The position numbers were made by a program, and so were the translations under genes. Shown piece after piece: positions 56,088 through 64,000 of a stretch of DNA of 64,000 bases. Where the stretch lies: assembly GCA_040401595.1 (NCBI GenBank), contig JBBAOE010000009.1, forward strand, positions 65,285 to 129,284, in the 5' to 3' direction. Source of the DNA: RFPW01 sp040401595. GTDB lineage: Bacteria > Pseudomonadota > Gammaproteobacteria > Burkholderiales > Burkholderiaceae_E. Under the pieces are notes generated by a model that saw only the letters and a list, made by a program, of their open reading frames with translations, searched no databases and had not been told where the DNA came from. Each line of letters opens with the position of its first letter. Positions within the stretch are counted from its first letter, which is position 1.

Positions 56088-56818
56088 GCAAGCACGCTCC
56101 CCGCCCAGGCCGACTCGCGTTCCCGTTCAAGCAGCTGCCAGCGCGCGCGCGCCATGGCCAGCGCGGCGCAGCCTAACCACATCGCAAAGACGCAAATGAA
56201 GAGGGTGATTTTCATGATGGTTGCCATTTTCGAGCCGCCCGACATGGACAGTGAGGCCCCCTGATGCAGCGTATTCCAAAAAACGACCGAAAAATAAATC
56301 AACGGAATGTTCACCAGGCCGACTAGCGTGAAGACGCCCAGCAATTGGTCGGTTTTCCGCTCGTCCTCGATTAGGGAGGCCACCGCGATCAGGCCAAGAT
56401 AAATGAACAGCAGTAAAAGTTCGAACGTCAGTCGGGCATCCCAGATCCAGTAGGTTCCCCAGGTCGGTTTGCCCCAGAGTGAGCCTGTCACGAGTGCCAG
56501 TGCGGTCATCCAGGCACCGGTTGGCAACATGGCCCGCATCATGACGGCCGAGACGCTGGTCCGAAACACAAGGTGCAGTGCGGCATAGAAGCTCGCCACG
56601 ACATAGAGCAGCATCGACATCCAGGCGGTCGGCACATGCACGTAGAGGACCCGATAGACCTCGCCCTGCTGGGCGTCGGTGGGGGTGACAAACAGCGCGC
56701 TCCACAGTCCAATTGCACCGAGGATCAGGGATCCTGTGACCAGCCACGGCAGAACTTTTCCGGTCACATTGAAAAAAACGGGTGGTGAACTGAGACGGAC
56801 GAAAAAATTGTTTTGCAT
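56084..56818 (-). CDS. ccmC: Heme handling protein CcmC
   Basis: Six-helix inner-membrane protein that loads heme onto CcmE. The WWD-type motif (WGKPTWGTYWIWDARLT) and the two flanking histidines (YVHVPTAW and TLHQGAS) are present. 244 residues is normal. It follows the fused ccmAB gene by 12 bases and overlaps ccmD by 4 bases. Confidence 0.96.
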   Translation of the reverse strand: MQNNFFVRLSSPPVFFNVTGKVLPWLVTGSLILGAIGLWSALFVTPTDAQQGEVYRVLYVHVPTAWMSMLLYVVASFYAALHLVFRTSVSAVMMRAMLPTGAWMTALALVTGSLWGKPTWGTYWIWDARLTFELLLLFIYLGLIAVASLIEDERKTDQLLGVFTLVGLVNIPLIYFSVVFWNTLHQGASLSMSGGSKMATIMKITLFICVFAMWLGCAALAMARARWQLLERERESAWAGSVLA

Positions 56819-56830
56819 GTCGGTAGCGCC

Positions 56831-58186
56831 TTATTCCAAGGCCAAGGCCAGAACCTTAGCGGTGACGATGGGGACCGTCACCAGGGACAACAACGCGAGA
56901 CTGCTCAAGGTCAGTAGCGGCGCCGTGAAGTCGCCATTGAGCACGGCAGTCCCAAAGATCAGCAAGGGCACAAAGACTGGAATGGCCAGCAGACAGATCA
57001 CGACCTGGGCCTGACGTGCCATCAGACCCAGTGCCGCGAAGAGGCAACTCCCGGCTACCAGGCTCATAACGCCAAGCCACAACGAACCCCCCAAAATTGG
57101 TAGCAGGTGATTCGGTACTCCAAACAACAACGCCAATGGCATGCTCGACAGCGCGAGCGGAAGCCCGATCAGCAATCCGCCCGCCAAAATCTTACCGGTG
57201 ACCAGCCACGACAGGGATAAACCCGCCGTCTGACAATCGTTCAGGGCACCATGTTCGAAGTCCGCTTCAAAGAATCTTGTTGCGCCGATCAGAACGGCCA
57301 ACAGCGCGCTGATCCAGAAGACGCCACCGGCGGCTCGTTCCAGAAGTTCCGGGTCGCTCCCGAGTCCGAACGGAAAGAGCGTCACCACCATCCAGTGAAA
57401 AACGGATGGCCACGCAAGGTCTTGCGGACGGGCCAAGGCGAGCAGGCGTTCCCGACGAAGAACCCAGAGCAATTGGTGCCAGCCATCGTGTCTGATGGGC
57501 ACTGCAGTGCGAGCCGGTACCGGATTCGGGCGGATCGACTGCTTGGGTGCAGGCTGCAACTGAGGTGAGTTGGGCCCCAGGCAGAGGATTCCAGCGCAAT
57601 AGGCGGAAAGCGCTGGCAGGGCATGGTGGATCGATCTGTGAGTGGCAACGACAGCCGCACCGCCGCGGGAAAAGTGTTCGGCGAGGACCTTCTCAAAGAG
57701 CGCGATCGCGTCCTGATCGAGCGCATTCAGGGGTTCGTCAATCAGCCATAGCGTCCGCCCGCTTGCAGCCATGACCGCCAGCATGAGTCGCCGCACTTGA
57801 CCCTGGGAGAGTTGCCGGACGTGATGGGTCGAGTGGCGCGCCAGGCCGAACTGTTCGAGCAATGACCGATCGCGACGAGAGTCTGGTGGTGCGCCGTAGA
57901 GGGCGAGCGAGAGGGCGAGCTGTGCACTCACCCCCAATTCAGGGCGAAAGCCGCTGGTCTGGCCGAAATAGAAAACTTCCGCAACATCCAGTCGATGAAT
58001 ATGCGGGTCAAGTCGGTCTAGCGGCTTTGACAGAGCTCTCAAGAGGCTGGTCTTACCGCTGCCGTTGGGACCTTGCAATTCCACATAGGACCCGACCGGT
58101 ACTGCGAAAGTGATCGCCTTGGCGAGCGTCCGTTTACCTCGGGACAGGGGAAGTGCCATGACCCCAAGCACAGCCGCTGCAGTCAT
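56831..58186 (-). CDS. ccmAB: CcmA-CcmB fusion: heme-maturation ABC transporter ATPase plus permease
   Basis: One uninterrupted 451-codon frame. Residues about 1-205 are CcmA: Walker A GPNGSGKTS at 39-47, signature LSQGQ at 126-130, Walker B LWLIDEP with Asp150-Glu151, and an H-loop THRS. A Pro-rich linker (about 206-235) joins to residues 238-451, which match CcmB (LLWVLRRERLLALARPQDL, then FPFGLGSDPELL and six hydrophobic helices). Normally these are two genes. The product should pair two ATPase and two permease modules. The start overlaps ccmI by 4 bases; no internal start is needed. Confidence 0.93.
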   Translation of the reverse strand: MTAAAVLGVMALPLSRGKRTLAKAITFAVPVGSYVELQGPNGSGKTSLLRALSKPLDRLDPHIHRLDVAEVFYFGQTSGFRPELGVSAQLALSLALYGAPPDSRRDRSLLEQFGLARHSTHHVRQLSQGQVRRLMLAVMAASGRTLWLIDEPLNALDQDAIALFEKVLAEHFSRGGAAVVATHRSIHHALPALSAYCAGILCLGPNSPQLQPAPKQSIRPNPVPARTAVPIRHDGWHQLLWVLRRERLLALARPQDLAWPSVFHWMVVTLFPFGLGSDPELLERAAGGVFWISALLAVLIGATRFFEADFEHGALNDCQTAGLSLSWLVTGKILAGGLLIGLPLALSSMPLALLFGVPNHLLPILGGSLWLGVMSLVAGSCLFAALGLMARQAQVVICLLAIPVFVPLLIFGTAVLNGDFTAPLLTLSSLALLSLVTVPIVTAKVLALALE

Positions 58187-59508
58187 GGCACCACGGACTG
58201 AATTAGCAGGCGCAAATCACGCGTCCCGACCTTGATATTGCTCAACGTGACAAACAGGTCCCCGGACTGTCGGCCTGCAGTTCCAGCCAACGAAATGCGT
58301 GCTTCGATGTTGACCATCTCCGCGCTCGACAATTTGAGTGCGGGGTTCATCGCCTGGGAGTCGTCGAGCTTGAATGCAACAGCCTTTCCCCCGGTGAGCT
58401 GGTCAGCCGGGAAGCGGGCCACTGCAACTGGCATGGGCGTTCCGTTCAACATTTTCGCCACGACATATACCGTTGCGGTCGGGGGTAAGGATTTCTTGGC
58501 GATTACAGCCAGCAGTTCGCTACCGAGCACAACTTCGCCAGTAATGCTTGCCGCTGAGGTCTCGGGCCCCGGTGAAGGTGAGGTTGCCGTTGGGGAGACG
58601 GCCCGAATACCGGTATTTGGAGTCCCTAGCTTGGCTTCGGGGGCGGGAGCCGCGCCCTGGAGGTTGGCGAGGATCTGGTCAACCCGGGCGATATCCGGAC
58701 TATTGGCTTCGAAGGTGGCACGTAACTTCTGCCAGTACGCAGTCGCTTTCGCGAGGTCGTTTTCTTGCATCGCGGCCGTTGCAACCAGAGACAAGGCCTT
58801 GCGATGCTGAGGGTCTGACGCCAAGGCTTGCATTGCCAGTTCGAGGGGGCGTCCGGCGAGTGTTCGATCAGCAACCATGGCGGAGGCGTCGGCCAAGTCC
58901 GCCAGCAGATCCGGGTGACCAGGTGCCAGGGCCAGCGCTTTTTCGAGCGCATCGCTGGCCGCGGCAAAGTCGCGCTGAATACCGCGTGAGCGGGAGAGCA
59001 ACACCCACCCATCCAGGTCCGCGGGATTCTCCACGAGTCGTTTCTCCAGTTTGGCGATTCGCTCGGCCAGCGTCTCCGCATCACCCGGGTGCTTCGCCTG
59101 ATCACTCATCGGAGCTTGCGTTTTCGTCTGGGCGGTGCGCGCGCTAGACCCCAGCATGAGCGCATCCGTGTCCCAGCGGCCCATCGAGGCATAGAGGCCG
59201 GTCCCCAACAGGCAACTGGCGCCGCTCATGATGATGGCGACGCGCACATTTCGGGGGTTCGTCGACGACTGAACCTTGCGTTTGGCCAGGATGGCCTCCG
59301 CCATTTCGGCCCATTCGCTGCGGAGCGCTTCGCGCGTATCCTGCGCCAAGAGCGCGTCGCTTTCGATTTCATCGCGCTTGGCAAGAAGGACCTGCCATTC
59401 GGGGTCTTCAGGCTGATTCTGCAGTCCGCCGCGGGAGATCCAAATCCATGCGGTCACTGCCGACACAAAAACGATGAACGCGAGTGCGATCGGGGCGAAC
59501 ATCAACAT
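58183..59508 (-). CDS. ccmI: Cytochrome c biogenesis TPR protein CcmI
   Basis: Apocytochrome c chaperone of the heme-ligation complex. ATG at 59508 gives an N-terminal membrane helix (FAPIALAFIVFVSAVTAWIW in parts), then the short cytoplasmic region and a second helix (VAIIMSGASCLLGTGLYASM). TPRs span about residues 145-300 (WVLLSRSRGIQRDFAAASDALEKAL in parts), and the periplasmic C-terminal domain has VYVVAKMLNGTPMPVAVARF. It is first in the operon here, whereas ccmI is usually last. The frame extends upstream to 59589, but that part lacks family features. Confidence 0.9.
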   Translation of the reverse strand: MLMFAPIALAFIVFVSAVTAWIWISRGGLQNQPEDPEWQVLLAKRDEIESDALLAQDTREALRSEWAEMAEAILAKRKVQSSTNPRNVRVAIIMSGASCLLGTGLYASMGRWDTDALMLGSSARTAQTKTQAPMSDQAKHPGDAETLAERIAKLEKRLVENPADLDGWVLLSRSRGIQRDFAAASDALEKALALAPGHPDLLADLADASAMVADRTLAGRPLELAMQALASDPQHRKALSLVATAAMQENDLAKATAYWQKLRATFEANSPDIARVDQILANLQGAAPAPEAKLGTPNTGIRAVSPTATSPSPGPETSAASITGEVVLGSELLAVIAKKSLPPTATVYVVAKMLNGTPMPVAVARFPADQLTGGKAVAFKLDDSQAMNPALKLSSAEMVNIEARISLAGTAGRQSGDLFVTLSNIKVGTRDLRLLIQSVVP

Positions 59509-59589
59509 GAAAGCTCTATTTTCGGCAGAAATCCAACCAAACCAAGGATAACATCGGTGAAAGACTGGGGGGACTGGCCTGAAGACCAT

Positions 59590-59869
59590 TCAGCCCGACG
59601 GCCTTTTGCGACGGCCTGACGCAATTCGGTCACTCGGCCTTCAGAATCCTCCATGACCTTTCTTTGATATCAAGGGATCGATTATCGACGGCGGCTCCCG
59701 CGAAATATCCGTTGAAACGGCGCCTGTCCGCAGTTGCGCGCTTGTGTCGCGCGAGGTAGCATCAAGCCCAAAGGCCCACAGATTCAAATAGATAAATCCA
59801 GGCGATTGGGTCAATTGAAATGGCAACGCTCCATTTCGTTTCGTCGCTCCTCACGCCAAAGGCTAACGG
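59590..59869. other. Divergent spacer between the ccm operon and the patatin gene
   Basis: No coding sequence is supported. An inverted repeat GAAATGG / CCATTTC with a 7-base loop lies about 35-55 bases before the patatin ATG. No clear promoter motif for either direction was recognised. Confidence 0.35.
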
Positions 59870-60934
59870 ATGAACACCGCAAAATTTTCAAAAAAGCCGC
59901 GCACAGCTGCAACGTCCAGCGACGCGAAGACCATCAATCTAGCCCTTCAGGGCGGGGGCGCTCACGGCGCATTTGGCTGGGGCGTGATGGACAAGTTCAT
60001 TGAGGACGGTCGGCTCTCGATCGAAGGGGTTTCCGGCACCAGTGCGGGCTCGATGAACGCGGTGGTCTACGCCTATGGGAAAATCAAGGGCAATGACGGT
60101 GCCCGTGAAGCGCTGCACAATTTCTGGAAGGCTATTTCCGACGCGGGTCAGCGGTTCGCTATCAAGCCAACCCCGTTCGACGCCTTTATGGGCGGCCATA
60201 CGCTGAAGCATATGGCGTCGGATGCGATGAAGATGCTGGCGAGCAAGTTTTCGCCGTACCAATTGAATCCCGGTAACTACAATCCGCTGCGGGAAGTTCT
60301 CGAAGCGCAGGTTGATTTCGAGGAATTGGAGCGCCGAGCAGAAACAAAACTATTTATCTGCGCAACCAATGTGCGCACTGGCAAGGCCCGGGTATTTCAT
60401 ACCAAAGAGGTTTCCCCAGACGTGATTCTTGCCTCGGCCTGCCTGCCGCAGGTCTTTCAGGCGGTTGAAATTGAAGGCGAGTATTACTGGGATGGCGGTT
60501 ACATGGGGAACCCCGTTCTCTACCCACTGTTTTATGAGACGAAGTCTCAGGATGTCGTCATCCTGCATATCAATCCGATTGAGCGACCAGGGCCACCGAA
60601 GACGTCAGAGGAGATCGCCAACCGGCTCAACGAAATCACCTTTAATTCAAACCTGATCAAGGAATTGCGCGCAGTTCACTTTGTGCAAAAGCTCATGGAT
60701 GAAGGTTGGATCAAGGATGAATTCCTTGAGAAGATGAAATACGTCTACATCCATTCCGTACGGGCAGATATTGCGATGGCCGACCTTCGGGCCGATACCA
60801 AGATGGAAAGTGATTGGGAGTTCTTGACGATGCTGCGCGACCGCGGCCGTGCTTGTGCAACCCAGTGGCTGGAGGATAATTTTGACGATATCGGCGTTCG
60901 CTCAAGCGTCGATCTGAAGAAAGAATTTCTTTGA
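59870..60934 (+). CDS. Patatin-like phospholipase
   Basis: Cytoplasmic serine lipase/acyl hydrolase of the patatin family, 354 residues. The oxyanion loop GGGAHG is at residues 28-33, the nucleophile elbow GTSAG at 56-60 with Ser58, and the catalytic Asp208 in WDGGYMGNP. No signal peptide. Its neighbours downstream are two acetoacetate-decarboxylase-family genes, a combination that suggests a role in polyhydroxybutyrate or ketone-body metabolism (inference). Confidence 0.9.
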   Translation: MNTAKFSKKPRTAATSSDAKTINLALQGGGAHGAFGWGVMDKFIEDGRLSIEGVSGTSAGSMNAVVYAYGKIKGNDGAREALHNFWKAISDAGQRFAIKPTPFDAFMGGHTLKHMASDAMKMLASKFSPYQLNPGNYNPLREVLEAQVDFEELERRAETKLFICATNVRTGKARVFHTKEVSPDVILASACLPQVFQAVEIEGEYYWDGGYMGNPVLYPLFYETKSQDVVILHINPIERPGPPKTSEEIANRLNEITFNSNLIKELRAVHFVQKLMDEGWIKDEFLEKMKYVYIHSVRADIAMADLRADTKMESDWEFLTMLRDRGRACATQWLEDNFDDIGVRSSVDLKKEFL

Positions 60935-61007
60935 TCGATCCTAGGCCGGATTCCTGATTGCGCTCTCGTGTTCTTTCGAGTTTACCCTTGATTTTGAAGG
61001 TCCAGGC

Positions 61008-61763
61008 ATGACCCCTGAGCAGATTCTGAACCTACCCTCGATGCCGGCGGCGAGTCCGAGTTATCCGATGGGGCCCTATCGGTTCGTTGATCGTGAATAC
61101 ATGATCATTACCTACGAAACCGACAAAGACCTCTTGCGTCAGGCTGTGCCGGAGCCATTGGTACCTAACGAGGACGGCCATGTCCTCTATGAGTGGATCC
61201 GGATGCCCGACAGTTCTGGTTTTGGGGATTACACGGAAAGCGGACTGGTCATTCCCTGTACGTTCGACGGTGAACCCATCAATTTCACGGCGCAGATGTA
61301 TCTCGACGATGAGCCCCCGATTTCGGCTGGGCGCGAAATCTGGGGATTTCCCAAGAAATATGCGCTCCCCAAGATCGAGGTGGTGTCTGATACCTTAACC
61401 GGCACGCTTGAGTATGCGGGGCAGCTGGTGGCCATGGGTACTATGGGGTTCAAGTATCAGAATGCGCCCGGCGGAGTTGAGGCGACCGCGCAGGGAATGA
61501 CCAAGACGCAATGTAACCTCAAGATCATCCCCGACGTCGATGGCAGCCCGAAGATTTGCCAGTTGGTGGCTTATAACCTGACCGATATTTCCGTCAAGGG
61601 TAGCTGGATTTCCCCGGCGCGCTTGCAACTCATCCCGCATGTCAACGCTCCTGTGGCCGACCTGCCGATCAAGAGAATTATCGGCGGTAAACACTTCATC
61701 GCAGACCTGACGCTTCCGCACGGGCGGGTGTTGTTTGACTACGTCAAAGATCAGGCCGGTTAA
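61008..61763 (+). CDS. adc: Acetoacetate decarboxylase
   Basis: Decarboxylates acetoacetate to acetone and CO2 through a Schiff base. The active-site segment GREIWGFPKKYALPK contains the Lys116-Lys117 pair equivalent to the catalytic and pKa-lowering lysines of the clostridial enzyme. Flanking family motifs (YTESGLVIPCTFDG, LQLIPHVNAPVADLP) are present. 251 residues, normal size. It begins 73 bases after the patatin gene and 22 bases before a paralogue on the same strand. Confidence 0.9.
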   Translation: MTPEQILNLPSMPAASPSYPMGPYRFVDREYMIITYETDKDLLRQAVPEPLVPNEDGHVLYEWIRMPDSSGFGDYTESGLVIPCTFDGEPINFTAQMYLDDEPPISAGREIWGFPKKYALPKIEVVSDTLTGTLEYAGQLVAMGTMGFKYQNAPGGVEATAQGMTKTQCNLKIIPDVDGSPKICQLVAYNLTDISVKGSWISPARLQLIPHVNAPVADLPIKRIIGGKHFIADLTLPHGRVLFDYVKDQAG

Positions 61764-61785
61764 TTTTCAGTCAGGAGTCCGGATC

Positions 61786-62526
61786 ATGAAGAAAGCCGAC
61801 GTTCTCGCCTTGCCGTCAATGCCGCTGCAAAGCCCGACATTCCCTCGGGGGCCTTACCGTTTTTCAAACCGGCAGTACATGATTCTCAGCTACCGGACTG
61901 ATGTCCGCGCCATGCGGGAAGCGCTGCCGGAACCGTTGGAACTCGTCGGTGACACCGTATCGGTGCAGTGGCTTGATTTGCCGGATGGAGAGGGCTTTGG
62001 TGCCTATTCGGCAGTTGCCCAGATCATTCCTTGCACCTTTCGGGGCGAAGAGTGCAATTTCGTCAGCCAGATGTATGTCGACAATACACCGCCATTGGCG
62101 GGTGGCCGCGAAATCTGGGGCTATCCGATGAAGAACGGTAAAGCCTCGTTGCACGTGAACGGCGATACCCTGATTGGCAACCTGCATTATGCAAAGCAGC
62201 CGGTCGCATCCGGTAGCATGGTGTACAAGCACGACACCTTTACGCGCAATGCCTCGGTGGATCTGCATCTGGATCGCACGCAGATCACTTTGAAACTAAT
62301 TCCAGACATCAACGGCAAGCCGGCGATCGCGCAACTGGTCGGAATCAATTTTACGGATATCAAGGTCAAGGGTGCCTGGGCTGGGCGCGCGAGGCTGGAA
62401 TTGACGCCTGCCGTCAATTGTCCCCTGAGCGACCTGCCGGTTCGCGAGATGGTTGGTGGCCTGCAGATCGTTACAGACATGACCCTCCCTTATGGCCGCG
62501 TATTACACGATTATCTGGCCCATTAA
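61786..62526 (+). CDS. Acetoacetate decarboxylase-family paralogue lacking the Schiff-base lysine
   Basis: 246 residues from ATG 61786, preceded by CAGGAG; the frame is open 17 codons upstream within the previous gene. It is colinear with the preceding paralogue, but the active-site pair reads Met115-Lys116 (GREIWGYPMKNG) instead of Lys-Lys. Without the first Lys, acetoacetate decarboxylation is unlikely; other members of the superfamily act as aldolase-dehydratases or have unknown roles. It probably shares a transcript with the first copy. A strong terminator follows. Confidence 0.85.
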   Translation: MKKADVLALPSMPLQSPTFPRGPYRFSNRQYMILSYRTDVRAMREALPEPLELVGDTVSVQWLDLPDGEGFGAYSAVAQIIPCTFRGEECNFVSQMYVDNTPPLAGGREIWGYPMKNGKASLHVNGDTLIGNLHYAKQPVASGSMVYKHDTFTRNASVDLHLDRTQITLKLIPDINGKPAIAQLVGINFTDIKVKGAWAGRARLELTPAVNCPLSDLPVREMVGGLQIVTDMTLPYGRVLHDYLAH

Positions 62527-62549
62527 ACCTCGAAAGCTCAGGCGCAGAG

Positions 62550-62572
62550 GCCCACGCTGAGTGGGCTTTTTT
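62550..62572 (+). terminator. Rho-independent terminator after the decarboxylase pair
   Basis: A 6-bp GC-rich stem (GCCCAC paired with GTGGGC) with a 5-base loop is followed directly by six T residues. It lies 24 bases after the second decarboxylase gene and ends the patatin-decarboxylase transcript. It is the clearest intrinsic terminator in the window. Confidence 0.9.
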
Positions 62573-62611
62573 GTTATCCGTTGCCCATGTACCTGGACTG
62601 GTGCTACGCCG

Positions 62612-63499
62612 ATGAAATTCAAATTTTGGGGAGTCCGCGGTTCGATCCCAGCGCCCGGGCCACAAACGGTTCGCTACGGGGGTAACACGACCTGTATCGA
62701 AGTTCGAACCGATCGCGATGCGGTGTTGGTTCTGGACTGCGGAACCGGGATTTTTCCGCTCGGCCAATCCTTGTCCCCCGAGGAATTGTTTGAAGTCCAT
62801 GTATTGATTACCCATAGCCACTGGGACCATATCAATGGGTTGCCGATGTTCGAACCCCTCTTCGATTCCCGGACTCGCTGCCATGTCTACGGTGCTGCAG
62901 CGGAAGGGTTGGGCAGGGGTATCGACCATGTGTTTGACGTCCAGTTTCAGAACACGTACTTCCCGATCACTGAAGCCCAATTGTCAGCATCGATTGATTT
63001 TCGAACGCTCTCGGCTGGCGAGGCGTTCATGATTGAAGATGCTCGGGTCGAAGCCGTCCTGATGAACCATCCAGTCACGAATTTTGGCTATCGCATTGAT
63101 TGCGGTGGCAAGTCTCTTTTTTTTACTGGGGATCATGAACCCTATGCCAATGGGTTTGCGGTCGATGACCCGCACTATCCTGAACGCCAGGCATGGATTG
63201 ATCAGCGCTCTGCGGCGATCGTGGCGGCGCTTCGAGAGGTTGACGCGCTTATTGTCGATTGCTCGTATACCCGAGAAGAATATCCCCAGAAAACCGGGTG
63301 GGGTCATGGCACGTTTGATAGCGCGCTCGCCTTGGCCAAGTCGGTTGGTGCACGCCATCTGTACTGCACACATCACATGCCGACCCGAAGCGATACCGAA
63401 CTTGAGACGGTCTTCGCCGCATTTCTTGCGGATGCTGCTGCACAAATTCAGGGTCTTCCAATCACCCTCGCCTATGAAGGTCTCGAGGTGACGCTCTAA
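62612..63499 (+). CDS. Metallo-beta-lactamase-fold hydrolase
   Basis: 295 residues from ATG 62612. The metal motif THSHWDH is present (His68, His70, Asp72, His73), with NHPVTNFGYRI, FTGDHEPY and THHMPTRSD supplying the remaining ligands. The start FKFWGVRGSIPAPG is typical of a PhnP/CpdA-like subgroup whose members include cyclic-nucleotide or phosphonate-ester hydrolases; the substrate here is unknown. Its stop codon is in frame with the remains of a higA gene. Confidence 0.85.
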   Translation: MKFKFWGVRGSIPAPGPQTVRYGGNTTCIEVRTDRDAVLVLDCGTGIFPLGQSLSPEELFEVHVLITHSHWDHINGLPMFEPLFDSRTRCHVYGAAAEGLGRGIDHVFDVQFQNTYFPITEAQLSASIDFRTLSAGEAFMIEDARVEAVLMNHPVTNFGYRIDCGGKSLFFTGDHEPYANGFAVDDPHYPERQAWIDQRSAAIVAALREVDALIVDCSYTREEYPQKTGWGHGTFDSALALAKSVGARHLYCTHHMPTRSDTELETVFAAFLADAAAQIQGLPITLAYEGLEVTL

Positions 63500-63790
63500 C
63501 CGACGCATCCCGGTGCCGTACTTCGAGAGGATGTGTTGCCCGAACTGGGTTAGACCCAGACCGAGCTGGCGAATCGACTCATGGTCAGCCGACAAACTGT
63601 TTCACAACTGCTGCATGAAGAGAAAGCCGTGACGGCTGAAATGGCAATCCGCATTTCCAGCGCTGTTGGCGGCACGCCGGAGAGTTGGCTTGGCATGCAG
63701 CAGGCTGTTGACCTGTGGGACGCGGGAATAAAGCTCAAAAGCAACCCGGCGCTGGCGCCATTGTTTCGACGCACGTCCCTTGCTGTCTAA
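63500..63790 (+). pseudogene. higA: Decayed HigA-type antitoxin gene
   Basis: Conceptual translation of this frame reads as a HigA/XRE antitoxin: PTHPGAVLREDVLPELG, then TQTELANRLMVSRQTVSQLL in parts, then GGTPESWLGMQQAVDLW. A TAG stop at 63551-63553 falls where most homologues have Leu (GLTQTELA). The family's first residues including Met are missing, because the frame is cut by the stop codon of the upstream hydrolase. The remaining open part from ATG 63581 lacks half the helix-turn-helix. No higB toxin gene lies upstream. Confidence 0.8.
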
Positions 63791-63916
63791 GTAGCCCGCC
63801 CGCGCCCCGCCCACCAGCGCCAGATCAGCCCACCAAAGCATCCCCACGCAGGTTTGATAAACTAGCGGGCTTGGTTTCCAGCGGCGGGTGTTTGACACCG
63901 CACGTTGTCGAATACG

Positions 63917-63993
63917 CGGGGTGTAGCTTAGCCTGGTAGAGCGCTACGTTCGGGACGTAGAGGCCGGAGGTTCGAATCCTCTCACCCCGACCA
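63917..63993 (+). tRNA. tRNA-Pro (anticodon CGG)
   Basis: A full cloverleaf can be drawn. Acceptor CGGGGTG (63917-63923) pairs with CACCCCG, the D arm contains AGCCTGGTAGAG, the anticodon stem CTACG/CGTAG encloses loop TTCGGGA with anticodon CGG, and the T arm has GGTTCGAATCC. The CCA end is encoded (63991-63993). The 126 bases upstream, after the higA remnant, hold no clear gene. Confidence 0.97.
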
Positions 63994-64000
63994 GGGTCTA

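Noticed and set aside
59509..59589. 27-codon N-terminal extension of CcmI
   Set aside because: The extension precedes the membrane helix with which the family normally begins and has no supporting features.
63551..63553. Amber codon in higA as a recoded (pyrrolysine or readthrough) codon
   Set aside because: The family's N-terminal Met is also missing, and no recoding element is visible; gene decay is simpler.
63892..63897. TTGACA as a -35 element for tRNA-Pro
   Set aside because: A correctly spaced -10 would fall inside the tRNA itself, so this cannot be its promoter.

Overview
The window reads as a chromosome segment of a GC-rich betaproteobacterium (Burkholderiales-type lineage). The main evidence is gene order: rnpB, a complete division and cell-wall (dcw) cluster, then peroxiredoxin, lpxC, a DUF721/DciA-like gene, secA, argJ, a DUF815 ATPase, mutT, yacG, zapD, coaE and pilD. 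I cannot name the genus. Gene starts were chosen from overlap, Shine-Dalgarno matches and family N-termini; no database search was run.

Region 1 (1-24.1 kb) is core. A 5'-truncated DUF3025 gene and the RNase P RNA precede the dcw cluster mraZ-rsmH-ftsL-ftsI-murE-murF-mraY-murD-ftsW-murG-murC-ddl-ftsQ-ftsA-ftsZ. Nearly all of these genes overlap or abut, so they are probably cotranscribed from a promoter with MraZ-type boxes just before mraZ. FtsZ carries an unusual tubulin signature, and MurD, MurF and LpxC carry low-complexity repeats. Region 2 (24.2-33.8 kb) holds a sugar-transfer/formyltransferase-like protein, an MFS exporter, the argJ block, and a minus-strand run dadA-pilD-coaE-zapD-yacG headed by a tandem glycine riboswitch.

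Region 3 (34-46.3 kb) is a mixed accessory stretch: transporters, a YkuK-like nuclease, a subtilase, an SDR, a type II NADH dehydrogenase and small membrane proteins. Region 4 (46.3-52.4 kb) is the most interesting part. It is a compact candidate cyclic-nucleotide signalling module containing an MscS-type channel with a cyclic-nucleotide-binding domain, a class III cyclase with its metal and transition-state residues, a gap-free degenerate cyclase paralogue, a phosphodiesterase with the YHNxxH/HD signature, and an overlapping degenerate partner of that phosphodiesterase. Synthesis, breakdown and response are therefore encoded together, and both enzymes come as an intact/degenerate pair.

Region 5 (52.5-59.5 kb) is a cytochrome c maturation operon on the minus strand, in the order ccmI-ccmAB-ccmC-ccmD-ccmE-ccmF-ccmG-ccmH. 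CcmA and CcmB are fused into one protein, and CcmH has no visible signal peptide. Region 6 (59.8-64 kb) holds a patatin-like lipase, two tandem acetoacetate-decarboxylase-family genes (the second without the Schiff-base lysine), a clear rho-independent terminator, a metallo-beta-lactamase-fold hydrolase, a decayed higA antitoxin gene and tRNA-Pro(CGG). I saw no insertion sequence, prophage, CRISPR array or replication origin.
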